Below are positions 40,068 through 48,737 of a stretch of DNA of 50,587 nt, piece by piece. A program made the translations under genes and the position numbers. The notes under the pieces were generated by a model. It made no database searches and was not told where the DNA came from. It saw only the letters and a list, made by a program, of their open reading frames with translations. The stretch covers positions 1 through 50,587 of the forward strand of contig JAZNYQ010000073.1 in assembly GCA_045594545.1 (NCBI GenBank), written 5' to 3'. The stretch is from CAKSHC01 sp045594545. GTDB lineage: Bacteria > Bacillota > Clostridia > Oscillospirales > UMGS1783. Positions within the stretch are counted from its first letter, which is position 1; the number at the start of each line of letters is the position of its first letter.

Positions 40068-40505
40068 TCATAACATTTGCATTATCCAATAAATCAGGCC
40101 ATAAATGACGCTTGCGACTATGCCGTAGACGATGACCGGACCGGCGATCACGAACATCTTGGCCGCCACACCAAGAACCAGCCCTTCCGTCTTAAACTCC
40201 ATGGCCGGCGAGACCACCGAGTTGGCAAAGCCGCTGATGGGCACCACACTGCCGGCACCCGCGTATTTGGCCAACTTGTCATACAACCCCAAGCCGGTAA
40301 ACAAAGCACCTAAAAAGACAATGGTGCAGGATGCGATAGTGTAGCCCATTTTCTGTTCAAAGCCTTGCGCGATAATGAAGTTGGTAATCAACTGCCCGAT
40401 CACGCAAATGCCGCCGCCCACCAGAAAGGCCAGGATGCAATTTTTCCAGGTCGGCGAGGACGGTGTTTTGCTTTTTGCCAGTTTATCGTAACTTTTTCGA
40501 TCCAT
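40068..40505 (-). CDS. spoVAC: Stage V sporulation protein AC (SpoVAC)
   Basis: A 145-aa membrane protein of the SpoVA channel. After a short N-terminus it has helices at CILAFLVGGGICVIGQLITNFI, YTIASCTIVFLGALFTGLGLYDKLA and the final VIAGPVIVYGIVASVIYGLIY. The segment GAGSVVPISGFANSVVSPAMEFKTEG is the family hallmark. In Bacillus, SpoVAC behaves as a mechanosensitive channel. It has its own sigma-G-type promoter. The gene's 3' end exists a second time 850 bp downstream, and its C-terminal seven residues may be of foreign origin. Confidence 0.95.
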   Translation of the reverse strand: MDRKSYDKLAKSKTPSSPTWKNCILAFLVGGGICVIGQLITNFIIAQGFEQKMGYTIASCTIVFLGALFTGLGLYDKLAKYAGAGSVVPISGFANSVVSPAMEFKTEGLVLGVAAKMFVIAGPVIVYGIVASVIYGLIYWIMQML

Positions 40506-40528
40506 AAAAAAATCCTCTCCTCTACCGT

Positions 40529-40557
40529 TAGTATGAGAGGAAAGGATAAAAATATAC
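40529..40557 (-). promoter_or_regulatory. Sigma-G-type promoter of spoVAC
   Basis: Minus strand GTATA (40553-40557), 17-nt spacer, CATACTA (40529-40535), matching sigma-G consensus. A short CCTCTC/GAGAGG repeat (40514-40540) overlaps the -10 box and the SD. Confidence 0.7.
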
Positions 40558-40559
40558 TT

Positions 40560-41285
40560 TTAATCAAAAGCAAATCCAAAATAGGCAGGCTTAGGCATCT
40601 CCTCAAAAAAGAGCCCCATGGCAAACGGAATATTTCCGTTTGGTATGCGAAATTCACCGGTTTTACAACCCAGCGCCCCGACAATGCCCGATGCCGTTTC
40701 GGGATTGCCCAACAGTTCCAGCCCGATCAAGACTTCTCCCTCTTTGCGGGCAGCTAACACAAAGTCGCTACCACGGTAGAACTGCGCCTGCCGTTCCAGA
40801 AAATCAAGGTTCTCTCCCTCTTGGATGACGCCGCCTTGCGGCAAGAATTGCCGACGAAGTACGGCATATTCGTTCTTATCGATCGGCATACATTCGATAT
40901 ATCCCGCTACCGTGACCGACAGTTGCCCGATTTGAGTACAGGGTTCATACCCCATACCGGCATACAGGTTCACAAGCCCTTTATTCCCCGGCACCAGCAT
41001 CGCCCCTGCATATCCTTGCTCACGAAGCAGACGGTGGGTATCCTCCATCAAACGATGGCACAACCCTTGCCCCCGATGGGCTTTTGCCGTGGCCACGGCG
41101 TAGATATAGGCGATCTTCTTTTCCCTATATTGGCAATCCAACCAATAGAGGGCGGCGACCGTTTTGCCGTCGATCTCTATGCTGTTGGAACGCTCGTGCG
41201 CATAGGCGGTAGCCGAGAAAATGTCCAGAAACTCGTCAGTATCCCCAAAAGCCTCTTTCCACAAGTGGCGCCGATCAATATTCAT
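40560..41285 (-). CDS. GNAT-family N-acetyltransferase
   Basis: A 241-aa acetyltransferase. The acetyl-CoA motif reads HRGQGLCHRLMEDTHRLLREQGY and is followed by LVPGNKGLVNLYAGMGYEPC. The C-terminal half is an extra domain of about 110 residues. Substrate unknown. Its start overlaps the DUF2156 gene by 11 nt, so the pair is translated together. Confidence 0.88.
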   Translation of the reverse strand: MNIDRRHLWKEAFGDTDEFLDIFSATAYAHERSNSIEIDGKTVAALYWLDCQYREKKIAYIYAVATAKAHRGQGLCHRLMEDTHRLLREQGYAGAMLVPGNKGLVNLYAGMGYEPCTQIGQLSVTVAGYIECMPIDKNEYAVLRRQFLPQGGVIQEGENLDFLERQAQFYRGSDFVLAARKEGEVLIGLELLGNPETASGIVGALGCKTGEFRIPNGNIPFAMGLFFEEMPKPAYFGFAFD

Positions 41286-42186
41286 AGCAATCCTCCAACA
41301 GGCAAGCCCATTGCTTTTCGACCATATGATGAGGGTTGTAACTGAGTTTGGCCTTGCGCAATCCCTCGATTCCTAAGTCTTCCTCTCGATTCAGGAAGCG
41401 GATATGCGGTAGCGTTTCCCGAATATGACGGGCAAAATAGCAGTTGATGGCGGCGTAAGCGCCGTCGACATCCCATCTCGCCTTTTCAAACTGAACATCA
41501 ACCGTATCGTCTGACAGTTTACTGCCCATGGTAATCGCCAACACCCGATCCCCGTCCCGCAGTAAGAGCCCTAACATATCCAATTCCCGAAAATGGCGCA
41601 TGGTCTTGGCGATGGCCGCCTTTTCCATATGAAAGTCACTCTGGGGATTTTCAGCCGTGCGGTCGGCATACCATTGTTCGATCATATTCTCCACCAAGGG
41701 CATGTTTTCCTCGTTGATCGGCTCGATCACACAATCGGGATGCGCCGCCTCAAATCGATGCAGATGGTTACGTTTCTGATGGTATTTTCTCCCCTTAAGG
41801 TCAGCCAGATCATCAATGGCATAGACATAATCATGGGAATCCCGATCGTGGTGAAAACGAAATCGCTGAGGGTACAAGTCTTCCAATTCCTGCCGATCCT
41901 GCTCGCAAAGCCCAACCAAGCGGCAAGCAATACCTCGCTCCTTGGCGTCGGCAATGATGGCATCCAACACCGCCTTTTTATCGCCCTGTCCCGCAGGAAA
42001 GGCATAGACACTGCGACGGTTGAACTGTGAAAAGATGGCTAAGTGATCGTCCACGATAGCGGCGTTTTGCCGCCCCCACGCATACAGGTTGGCAAACGAG
42101 TAGCCGCATCCCCGTTCCCGCCCGTCCTGCAGATAGGATTCGTATAATTTCTTTTTTTCTATGGTTATGAGGGTATAATTAATCAT
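41275..42186 (-). CDS. DUF2156 (phosphatidylglycerol lysyltransferase C-terminal-like) protein
   Basis: A 303-aa protein of the DUF2156 group, a double-GNAT fold related to the catalytic part of MprF. Seen: GYSFANLYAWG, LADLKGRKYHQKRNHLHRFEAAHPD, VENMIEQWYADR and the end FLNREEDLGIEGLRKAKLSYNPHHMVEKQ. There is no membrane region, so it is a soluble acyl- or aminoacyl-transferase of unknown substrate. I choose ATG 42186 with AGGAG 8 nt upstream; longer frames start beside the promoter. Confidence 0.88.
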   Translation of the reverse strand: MINYTLITIEKKKLYESYLQDGRERGCGYSFANLYAWGRQNAAIVDDHLAIFSQFNRRSVYAFPAGQGDKKAVLDAIIADAKERGIACRLVGLCEQDRQELEDLYPQRFRFHHDRDSHDYVYAIDDLADLKGRKYHQKRNHLHRFEAAHPDCVIEPINEENMPLVENMIEQWYADRTAENPQSDFHMEKAAIAKTMRHFRELDMLGLLLRDGDRVLAITMGSKLSDDTVDVQFEKARWDVDGAYAAINCYFARHIRETLPHIRFLNREEDLGIEGLRKAKLSYNPHHMVEKQWACLLEDCYEY

Positions 42187-42217
42187 TTTTCCAACTCCTG
42201 CCTTTTTGTCTGTATCC

Positions 42218-42246
42218 ATTATAAAAAAATTGTCTGTTTTTGTCAA
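42218..42246 (-). promoter_or_regulatory. Consensus sigma-A promoter of DUF2156-GNAT
   Basis: Minus strand TTGACA (42241-42246), 17-nt spacer, TATAAT (42218-42223); the -35 box directly follows the GH3 stop codon. Confidence 0.85.
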
Positions 42247-43995
42247 TCAGATCCGCGTGTCCCACAGCCCGCAAAAGCTGTCGATCGGGTCCTTTCCCTT
42301 AAAGGCAGACGGGCCTGCTAACAGGCAATCGACCAAGGCATCCAGCGTATCGGGTTTGGAATCGTAGGCATTGATATAGGTTCGTAATTGCGGGACATCA
42401 GCCAGCATGGTAGGCGCATTGACACTAATACCGACAACCGGCAATTCAAACACATACCAGGGAATCTCACCACCGCCCTTGGACATACCGAAACTGGGGC
42501 GGCCGTTGGCCACATCGAACAGCGTAATGACCAGATCCTGCTCACTCTTAAATTCCGCAATGGCATTCTTGCCCGCAAAGTACAAATTCAAGGTAGGCTT
42601 TTCGCCGTTGGCTGCCATCTGTTTCATTTTATCCATGGGGCTGACGTAGATAAAGGCGTCAAAGCCTTTTTCCACCAGTCGGTCCCGCAATTCTTCGGCG
42701 GGTGTTTTTTTCTTCTGTCCTTCTCCCGACAACATCCCGATCAGCAGATCCATGGCTCCGGCGGCACCTTTAATAGGCACGATCATAATGCGCCGATATT
42801 TCTGCGGTGTCAACGGTAAAACCGCCTCATCCTTATATTTGACCAGCGTAATGCAGTCTTTGCTGATTTGCGTTGCCACCTCATGGATCGGTTTTACGTC
42901 GACAGGCACCGACATCGGCAATCCCTTATGAAGTCCCATATGCGCTTTCAAGCCGAGGATGCGCATAAGCGCTTCGTTCATACGGTCTTGGCTGATTATG
43001 CCGGTTTGATACGCCTCCAGCATGGTGGCAAAATCCTCTTGCGGGTCGTTAAAAAAGAGGAACATATCGCATCCGGCATTGATACTGGCGGGTAACATTT
43101 CCTTTCGAGGCATACGGTTGGTCATGGCTACCATGTGGCTGGCATCGGTAACCACCATGCCATTAAATCCCAGTTTTTCCCGCAGCAGTCCCGTCATGAT
43201 CTCAGGGCAAAGGGTAGCCGGTAACATCTCATCGTCCCGGATATGGGGATTTACTTGTCGCATATAAGCCGGCATCATGATATGCCCGCCCATAAAGGCT
43301 TCGACGTCGGCTTCGATCAACGTTTTATACACCTTGCCGAAAGTATCCATCCACTCCTGCTCGTTTAATGGGTTGATATTGTTAGATAAATGGGCATCCC
43401 GAAAGTCGATGCCGTTACCGGGAAAATGCTTGGCAGCACAGGCATAGCCCTCAACTTGGTGAGCACCCTCCACATAGGCCCGACTCATGGACGCCACCCG
43501 TTCGGGATCGTTGCCGAAAGCACGGGTGACCACCTCGGTGTTTTCCCAGTTATAATGAATATCACATACGGGAGAAAACGCCATATTGCAACCGAGTGCC
43601 GCCGCCTCCCGATTGGACAGTTCGCCCAAGGCTTTGGCATACTCGACCTTACCCGTGGCGCCGATCTTAATCCCCGAACCGATATAGGTGCCGTCCTGTG
43701 CCGCACCGTTACCGCCCATCTCGGTATTGCAGGCAATCAATAACGGGATCTTTGCATATTTTTGCAGGATCTCGTTTTGTTTTTTGACTGCCTCCCCTTT
43801 CATGGGGTTATACCGACAGCCGCCCAGATGGTATTTCTCCATCAATTCCTTCAAATATTCCTCACTCGTATCGGCCGTCAGTTGGAAAAACAACTGCCCG
43901 ACCTTTTCCTCGTCGCTCATGGCGGCCATGGTCCGTTCGACCCATGCCACATCTTCATCCGTTAAATAATACGGTCTGCTCTTGAGATCTACCAT
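42247..43995 (-). CDS. Glycoside hydrolase family 3 protein (NagZ-like)
   Basis: A 582-aa GH3 enzyme. The N-terminal TIM barrel has KHFPGNGIDFRDAHL (residues 189-203, with the D200-x-H202 acid/base dyad of the NagZ type) and the nucleophile D284 in VVTDASHM. A C-terminal domain (about 380-582) follows. The dyad points to beta-N-acetylhexosaminidase or phosphorylase activity, rather than beta-glucosidase. No signal peptide, so it acts on imported sugar. It is the last of three overlapping or abutting genes with the GPH symporter and HAD phosphatase. Confidence 0.92.
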   Translation of the reverse strand: MVDLKSRPYYLTDEDVAWVERTMAAMSDEEKVGQLFFQLTADTSEEYLKELMEKYHLGGCRYNPMKGEAVKKQNEILQKYAKIPLLIACNTEMGGNGAAQDGTYIGSGIKIGATGKVEYAKALGELSNREAAALGCNMAFSPVCDIHYNWENTEVVTRAFGNDPERVASMSRAYVEGAHQVEGYACAAKHFPGNGIDFRDAHLSNNINPLNEQEWMDTFGKVYKTLIEADVEAFMGGHIMMPAYMRQVNPHIRDDEMLPATLCPEIMTGLLREKLGFNGMVVTDASHMVAMTNRMPRKEMLPASINAGCDMFLFFNDPQEDFATMLEAYQTGIISQDRMNEALMRILGLKAHMGLHKGLPMSVPVDVKPIHEVATQISKDCITLVKYKDEAVLPLTPQKYRRIMIVPIKGAAGAMDLLIGMLSGEGQKKKTPAEELRDRLVEKGFDAFIYVSPMDKMKQMAANGEKPTLNLYFAGKNAIAEFKSEQDLVITLFDVANGRPSFGMSKGGGEIPWYVFELPVVGISVNAPTMLADVPQLRTYINAYDSKPDTLDALVDCLLAGPSAFKGKDPIDSFCGLWDTRI

Positions 43996-43996
43996 G

Positions 43997-44815
43997 CTAT
44001 TCTCCTCGTATTCCTAAATTCTCATGAAAGGCTTTTATTTGTTGTGCCTCGTATTCCGTGTATCGCCCCGAAACCAACCGTCCCAAGGCATGATTAACAA
44101 ACTCTGCCCAACTTTCCGACTCCTTCCCTGCCACAATCGGGAAGAACCACACTCCGTTTTCCTTGGCCGCCCGTTCATCACCCAAGGCATCGCCGCACAT
44201 TAAGGTGCGATGGACGGCATACCCTCTGTCAAGCAGAGAAGCTATACACTCCGTCTTTTTGCCCGAATCCTGCGTCATGGTATATTTGACATAGGGCATT
44301 AGTCCGAAACGGGTCCATTCTTCGGTAATCGCCGCCCGATTGGCGCTGGACACGATGGCGATATCGGCTACCTGTGCCGCTTCCCGCAAGGCATCCTTTA
44401 CTCCGTCAAAGGCTCGGATGGGCAATTCCTGAATCTCACGGTTTACCTGCTGACTCCACGCCAGCGCTTTTTGCAAACAGGGACCGTTTTGCTTCTCGAT
44501 CTCGGTCATCAACGCCCGCTCGGATAGTTCCTTGCTGTGCTCCACCCAGGCTTCCAATGCCTCGATGCCGTCAATAGGCACATACGTTTGATGAATTTGC
44601 CGCAGAGCGATCGCCAGCCCCTGAAACCGATTGATGCCGCGGGTCGCCGTATACAGATTGGTTTGATTCCATGCCTGCAAGATCGGTTGTTCGTACTGCT
44701 GCAAGTTCCACTGCTTTACAAGGCAAGGGCCAAAGGCTTGGGTGTGTTTGACCGTCATCGAGTCGATGGCGCATCCATCACTGTCGATACCGATCAAAAA
44801 CGGCTTATTGTCCAT
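43997..44815 (-). CDS. HAD-superfamily hydrolase
   Basis: A 272-aa HAD protein. The nucleophile motif is IGIDSDGCAID (D11, D13), motif II lies in AIVSSANRAAI, and motif III/IV in RTLMCGDALGDERAAKENG. The cap domain sits between residues about 20 and 170. It probably dephosphorylates a sugar phosphate or related compound of the same pathway; the substrate is unknown. It overlaps the GPH gene by 11 nt and lies 1 nt before GH3, so all three are one unit. Confidence 0.88.
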   Translation of the reverse strand: MDNKPFLIGIDSDGCAIDSMTVKHTQAFGPCLVKQWNLQQYEQPILQAWNQTNLYTATRGINRFQGLAIALRQIHQTYVPIDGIEALEAWVEHSKELSERALMTEIEKQNGPCLQKALAWSQQVNREIQELPIRAFDGVKDALREAAQVADIAIVSSANRAAITEEWTRFGLMPYVKYTMTQDSGKKTECIASLLDRGYAVHRTLMCGDALGDERAAKENGVWFFPIVAGKESESWAEFVNHALGRLVSGRYTEYEAQQIKAFHENLGIRGE

Positions 44816-46196
44816 GCTCGTCCAGCTCCCGATTCATGTGGGCCAATGTCTTTTTATCCAAATTATAAATAAAGGCCATACCAATCAGCATCAACACCGC
44901 ACCGAACAGATACAAAGACGGCACCAGATAGCGGATATTGCGTGCCACCTCGGGCAACTGGTTGCCTTCATTGGCTCCGACATAACCCAGTGCGACCATA
45001 ACCAGCAACACCAAGGACGGACCGAAGCCCTGCGCCAGTTTACGGAAAAAGGAGTGGAGCGAATAGACCGTCCCCTCTTCATGCGCGCCTGTTTTCCAAC
45101 GGTTATAGTCGATCGCATCTCCCATGAGCGACCAACTGACGGTGGAGAAGATGCCGATCCCTAAACTGTTGATTAGCTGGCAGATGACATAGATGATCAC
45201 ACCGTTCCCGTCGGGAGTGATGGGCAAAAGCAACATAGCCACCGATGCCGCAATACTGATCAGCGCACCGACGACACTCAGTTCCTTTTTACCGAATCGG
45301 GTAACCATTTTACGGGCAAAAGGGGTAAAAACAAAGACGGGCAGTAAAGAAAACACCTGAACGATACCCGAAATACCGACATTGCGGAAATAAGACTGGA
45401 ACAACACCGTCACAGCCGCTACGCTGGCCTGCACGCCGATGATCATACCCATGGCCGCCACGGTAGCGCCGACAGCGGGACGGTTCTTAATGAAATTACC
45501 AAAGGCCTTGAAAATGCTGAATTTTTCCTGACGGTTGCTTGCCCGCTGATCGGTTACGCGCACAACGGTAGTGCGGATCATGAATAAAAAGGCAAAAAAA
45601 CCGATCACACCCATGATAAGCGCAGCGATAAAGGCATTTTTACCGATCAAGTTCTCATTGCTGTCGTAAATCAAAAACGGCAGGATGGCAACGGGCACCA
45701 TATTACCGATCATCGACCCGACCGAACGCCACGCCGACAGGGATGCCCGATCGGCGGGATCTTTGGAGATGACCGACAACAGAGAGCCATAAGGTACGTT
45801 GGCCATGGTATAGAAAATATCCCAGACGACATACCCCACCACAAAAATTATGATCTTGATAGGCAACGAGGCTTCCCGCAAAGGCAAAAAGCATAGCGCG
45901 CCTGCCACGATCAAACCCATGGCGCCGTACAACATATAAGTCAAAAACTTATTGCGTTTGCGCACTCGACGGTCGGAGTCGACCAAGGCACCGATGATGG
46001 GGTCGGTAATCGCCGCCCACACCTGCACGATCACCAATAATAACGCATATAACTGGGAAGACATTCCCATAAACTGTGTCCAGAAGATTATTAATGTAGG
46101 GCGCAACGCAAAACTCATATTGCTTCCGATATCGCCGGCGGCATAAGAAATGCTGTCAAGTATGCCGAATTTGCGATGCCCGTCATTCTTTTTCAT
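44805..46196 (-). CDS. GPH-family sugar:cation symporter (MelB-like)
   Basis: A 463-aa transporter of the glycoside-pentoside-hexuronide family, with about 12 membrane helices. Landmarks are SYAAGDIGSNMSF near the N-terminus, WAAITDPIIGALVDSDRR and the cytoplasmic RKRNKFLTYML. It imports a glycoside or uronide with sodium or protons. AAAGGGTG lies before ATG 46196. It heads the operon with HAD and GH3 and diverges from uxuA, which suggests a uronate-containing sugar as source. Confidence 0.92.
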   Translation of the reverse strand: MKKNDGHRKFGILDSISYAAGDIGSNMSFALRPTLIIFWTQFMGMSSQLYALLLVIVQVWAAITDPIIGALVDSDRRVRKRNKFLTYMLYGAMGLIVAGALCFLPLREASLPIKIIIFVVGYVVWDIFYTMANVPYGSLLSVISKDPADRASLSAWRSVGSMIGNMVPVAILPFLIYDSNENLIGKNAFIAALIMGVIGFFAFLFMIRTTVVRVTDQRASNRQEKFSIFKAFGNFIKNRPAVGATVAAMGMIIGVQASVAAVTVLFQSYFRNVGISGIVQVFSLLPVFVFTPFARKMVTRFGKKELSVVGALISIAASVAMLLLPITPDGNGVIIYVICQLINSLGIGIFSTVSWSLMGDAIDYNRWKTGAHEEGTVYSLHSFFRKLAQGFGPSLVLLVMVALGYVGANEGNQLPEVARNIRYLVPSLYLFGAVLMLIGMAFIYNLDKKTLAHMNRELDEHGQ

Positions 46197-46258
46197 ACAA
46201 TCACCCTTTCTTGTTTGACGTTATTTTGGATTGTTTTTCTGTATTTATGAAAAGATAC

Positions 46259-46287
46259 TTGAAATTTTGCCCATAATACAATAAAAT
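46259..46287 (+). promoter_or_regulatory. Sigma-A promoter of uxuA
   Basis: TTGAAA (46259-46264), 17-nt spacer, TAAAAT (46282-46287), 28 nt before the start. No clear promoter for the divergent GPH operon could be placed. Confidence 0.65.
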
Positions 46288-46315
46288 ACAAATACAAACA
46301 CTAAGGAGGAAATGT

Positions 46316-47365
46316 ATGAAAAGTTCATTCCGCTGGTACGGCGACAGCGATCCCGTCACCCTTGCCTATATCCGTCAGATTCCCGGTATGCGCTCCATCG
46401 TATCGGCCGTATACGATGTGAAGCCCGGTGAAGTGTGGCCGGAAGAAAGCATCAAGCACATTGCCGATGAATGCAAAAAAAATGGGCTGGTCTTCGATGT
46501 GGTCGAATCCATACCCGTTACCGAGGAGATCAAACTCGGCAAACCCGAGCGAGACCGTCATATCGAAAATTACTGCGAAAACATTCGCCGTTGCGCCAAG
46601 TATGGCGTCAAGTGTGTAACCTATAATTTCATGCCTGTATTTGACTGGACCCGCACCCAGCTCGACAAAGCGGGGGCCGACGGCTCAACCAGTCTGGTCA
46701 TGTACTGGGATCAGATGAAAGGCTTAGATCCTCTCAAGGACGACATTCATCTCCCCGGCTGGGATGCCAGTTACACCCAAGACGAGGTGCGCGAACTGAT
46801 CACCGCCTACGGTGAATTAGGCGAAGAGGGGCTTTGGGCCAACATCGAATACTTCCTCAAGAAGGTTATTCCGGTAGCGGAGGCCTGCGATGTGGTAATG
46901 GCCATTCATCCCGACGATCCCCCCTACCCCATCTTCGGTTTGCCTCGCATCATCACCTGCGAAGAGAATCTTGACCGTTTCTTGAAACTGGTCGACAGCC
47001 CCGCCAACTCGCTGTGCCTGTGCACCGGCTCGCTGGGTTGCTCACCGAAGAACGACATTCCCGCCATGGTTGCCAAATACGCCAAGATGAACCGCATCGG
47101 ATTTATGCATTTGCGCAACGTTAAGATTCTGGAAGATACCAGTTTCGAGGAAACGGGACATCTGACCCAGAAAGGCAGTCTGGACATGAACGCCATCGTT
47201 AAGGCTCTGGTAGAGGCCAACTTTACCGGTTATTTCCGTCCCGATCACGGTCGCATGATCTGGGGCGAAACCGGCAAACCCGGCTACGGTCTGTACGACC
47301 GAGCACTGGGCAGCGCCTACCTCAACGGCTTGATCGAAGCCAACGGCGGCACAATCGAAGACTAA
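46316..47365 (+). CDS. uxuA: Mannonate dehydratase
   Basis: A 349-aa enzyme that dehydrates D-mannonate to 2-keto-3-deoxygluconate in glucuronate breakdown. The start FRWYGDSDPVTLAYIRQIPG and VTYNFMPVFDWTRTQLDK are hallmarks. The metal-site region is MAIHPDDPPYPIFGLPRI with LCLCTGSLGCSPKND, and FMHLRNV and the end PDHGRMIWGE follow. The SD AGGAGG lies about 6 nt before ATG 46316. The other uronate genes (uxaC, uxuB) are not in the window. Confidence 0.97.
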   Translation: MKSSFRWYGDSDPVTLAYIRQIPGMRSIVSAVYDVKPGEVWPEESIKHIADECKKNGLVFDVVESIPVTEEIKLGKPERDRHIENYCENIRRCAKYGVKCVTYNFMPVFDWTRTQLDKAGADGSTSLVMYWDQMKGLDPLKDDIHLPGWDASYTQDEVRELITAYGELGEEGLWANIEYFLKKVIPVAEACDVVMAIHPDDPPYPIFGLPRIITCEENLDRFLKLVDSPANSLCLCTGSLGCSPKNDIPAMVAKYAKMNRIGFMHLRNVKILEDTSFEETGHLTQKGSLDMNAIVKALVEANFTGYFRPDHGRMIWGETGKPGYGLYDRALGSAYLNGLIEANGGTIED

Positions 47366-47372
47366 ATTCAAA

Positions 47373-47400
47373 AAAACAGGAGGCAACTGCCTCCTGTTTT
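47373..47400. terminator. Bidirectional terminator between uxuA and the PBP gene
   Basis: A 13-bp stem, AAAACAGGAGGCA / TGCCTCCTGTTTT, with T-runs on both strands; it serves the convergent uxuA and PBP genes and touches the PBP stop codon. Confidence 0.92.
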
Positions 47401-48737
47401 TATTTGATCTTATTTACAATAGCACTTGCTACCTGCATGGCCACGCCTTGACCGGCGCCGGCGTGTTCGGCCAATACAAAAAAGGCGATCGGCAGATCTT
47501 CATCGGCCACAAATCCGGTAAACACCGAATGGGGTGACTTCCCGTCCTGCTGCGCCGTGCCCGATTTGGCGCCCACCGCCAGACCGCCGAACCGCCATGC
47601 CCCATACTGCACATCCACGTTATTTTGCATATATTCCGAAAGCATCTGCGCCGTCTGCAAACTCATGATCTCTTGCGGTTGCCCGGCCTTTTCTGTTTTC
47701 ACAGCGCCGTTGCCCAGCACCGAACTGCCGCACAAACGCATCGGCATCGCAACACCGTCATTGGCTATAGCACCCACATACCGCAGAAACGCCGCGGGAT
47801 TTACCGTATCCAGATGCTGACCGATACCCGACCAGGCCAGTTGCGCATCCGCTCCATCGTCCACCGCGATCGCACCCACCGCCGTTTCCTGCCAATCGAC
47901 GGTAGCCGCCGTTGTCAGCCCGACCCGTTCGGCCGTTGCGATCAGTTTTTCTTTGCCGATCGCCACCGCCAGTTCCCCAAAGGCACAGTTGCAGGAATTG
48001 GCAAAGGCCTGCTTGACATTTTGCTTGCCGTGTACGCCCGAACAGGTGATCACTTCCCCACCGATCTCGCATTGACCTGTGCAGGTAAAGGTCATTTTCT
48101 GCCAGTCGGACAGGTTTTCAATCGCCGCCTGCAGGGTTACGATCTTATAAACCGAACCGGGGGTATACACGGCCGATAAAAATCGGTTCAGATACATACC
48201 CTCACCCGAATGATCGGGTACCGCTGTCGGGTCAAAATTCGAAGCACTGACCATGGCGTAGATCTCACCCGTTCGGTAATTGATCACGCCCACTGCGCCG
48301 TCATAGTTACCAAGCGCCTTGGCCGCCACGGCACACAATTGTGCATCCAGATTCAATAACAGGGTTCGCCCGCCGTTGACATAGCGGTATACCCCGCCGA
48401 AATATCCGAAATCGATCCATTTTTCTCGATATTGGTGAATAACACCGCTGCCGATATTGCCCTGCAAATCCCCAATGGCATGCACCACCGCGCGGCGCAC
48501 CGTAGCATCCTCATGCCATGTCACCGGATCGCCCTGCGACGAAAAGAGAAGCACGCCATTGCGATCGGTAATACACAGATCATCCAAAACTCCGTTGGTA
48601 TACAGGTGCGGATTACGGGTCTGCGTGGCCCATGTCCGCCCCTGCGTTGCATATTCAAAGAGGAAAAAGCCCACGCCGCCAAGCAACAGCGCCGCCAGCA
48701 CCAAAGCCACGACACTGCGACGGAATAACTTGTTCAT
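47400..48737 (-). CDS. Penicillin-binding protein, class B-like transpeptidase
   Basis: A 445-aa transpeptidase that cross-links peptidoglycan. One N-terminal membrane anchor (VVALVLAALLLGGVGFFLF) is followed by a short pedestal domain and the penicillin-binding domain with all three motifs: SVYK (SxxK, in TPGSVYKIV), SCN (SxN, in ANSCNCAFG) and KSGTAQ (KTG-like). It resembles the PbpA/PBP2 group paired with a RodA/FtsW partner. Its ATG overlaps the SEDS stop codon by 4 nt (ATGA). Confidence 0.93.
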   Translation of the reverse strand: MNKLFRRSVVALVLAALLLGGVGFFLFEYATQGRTWATQTRNPHLYTNGVLDDLCITDRNGVLLFSSQGDPVTWHEDATVRRAVVHAIGDLQGNIGSGVIHQYREKWIDFGYFGGVYRYVNGGRTLLLNLDAQLCAVAAKALGNYDGAVGVINYRTGEIYAMVSASNFDPTAVPDHSGEGMYLNRFLSAVYTPGSVYKIVTLQAAIENLSDWQKMTFTCTGQCEIGGEVITCSGVHGKQNVKQAFANSCNCAFGELAVAIGKEKLIATAERVGLTTAATVDWQETAVGAIAVDDGADAQLAWSGIGQHLDTVNPAAFLRYVGAIANDGVAMPMRLCGSSVLGNGAVKTEKAGQPQEIMSLQTAQMLSEYMQNNVDVQYGAWRFGGLAVGAKSGTAQQDGKSPHSVFTGFVADEDLPIAFFVLAEHAGAGQGVAMQVASAIVNKIK

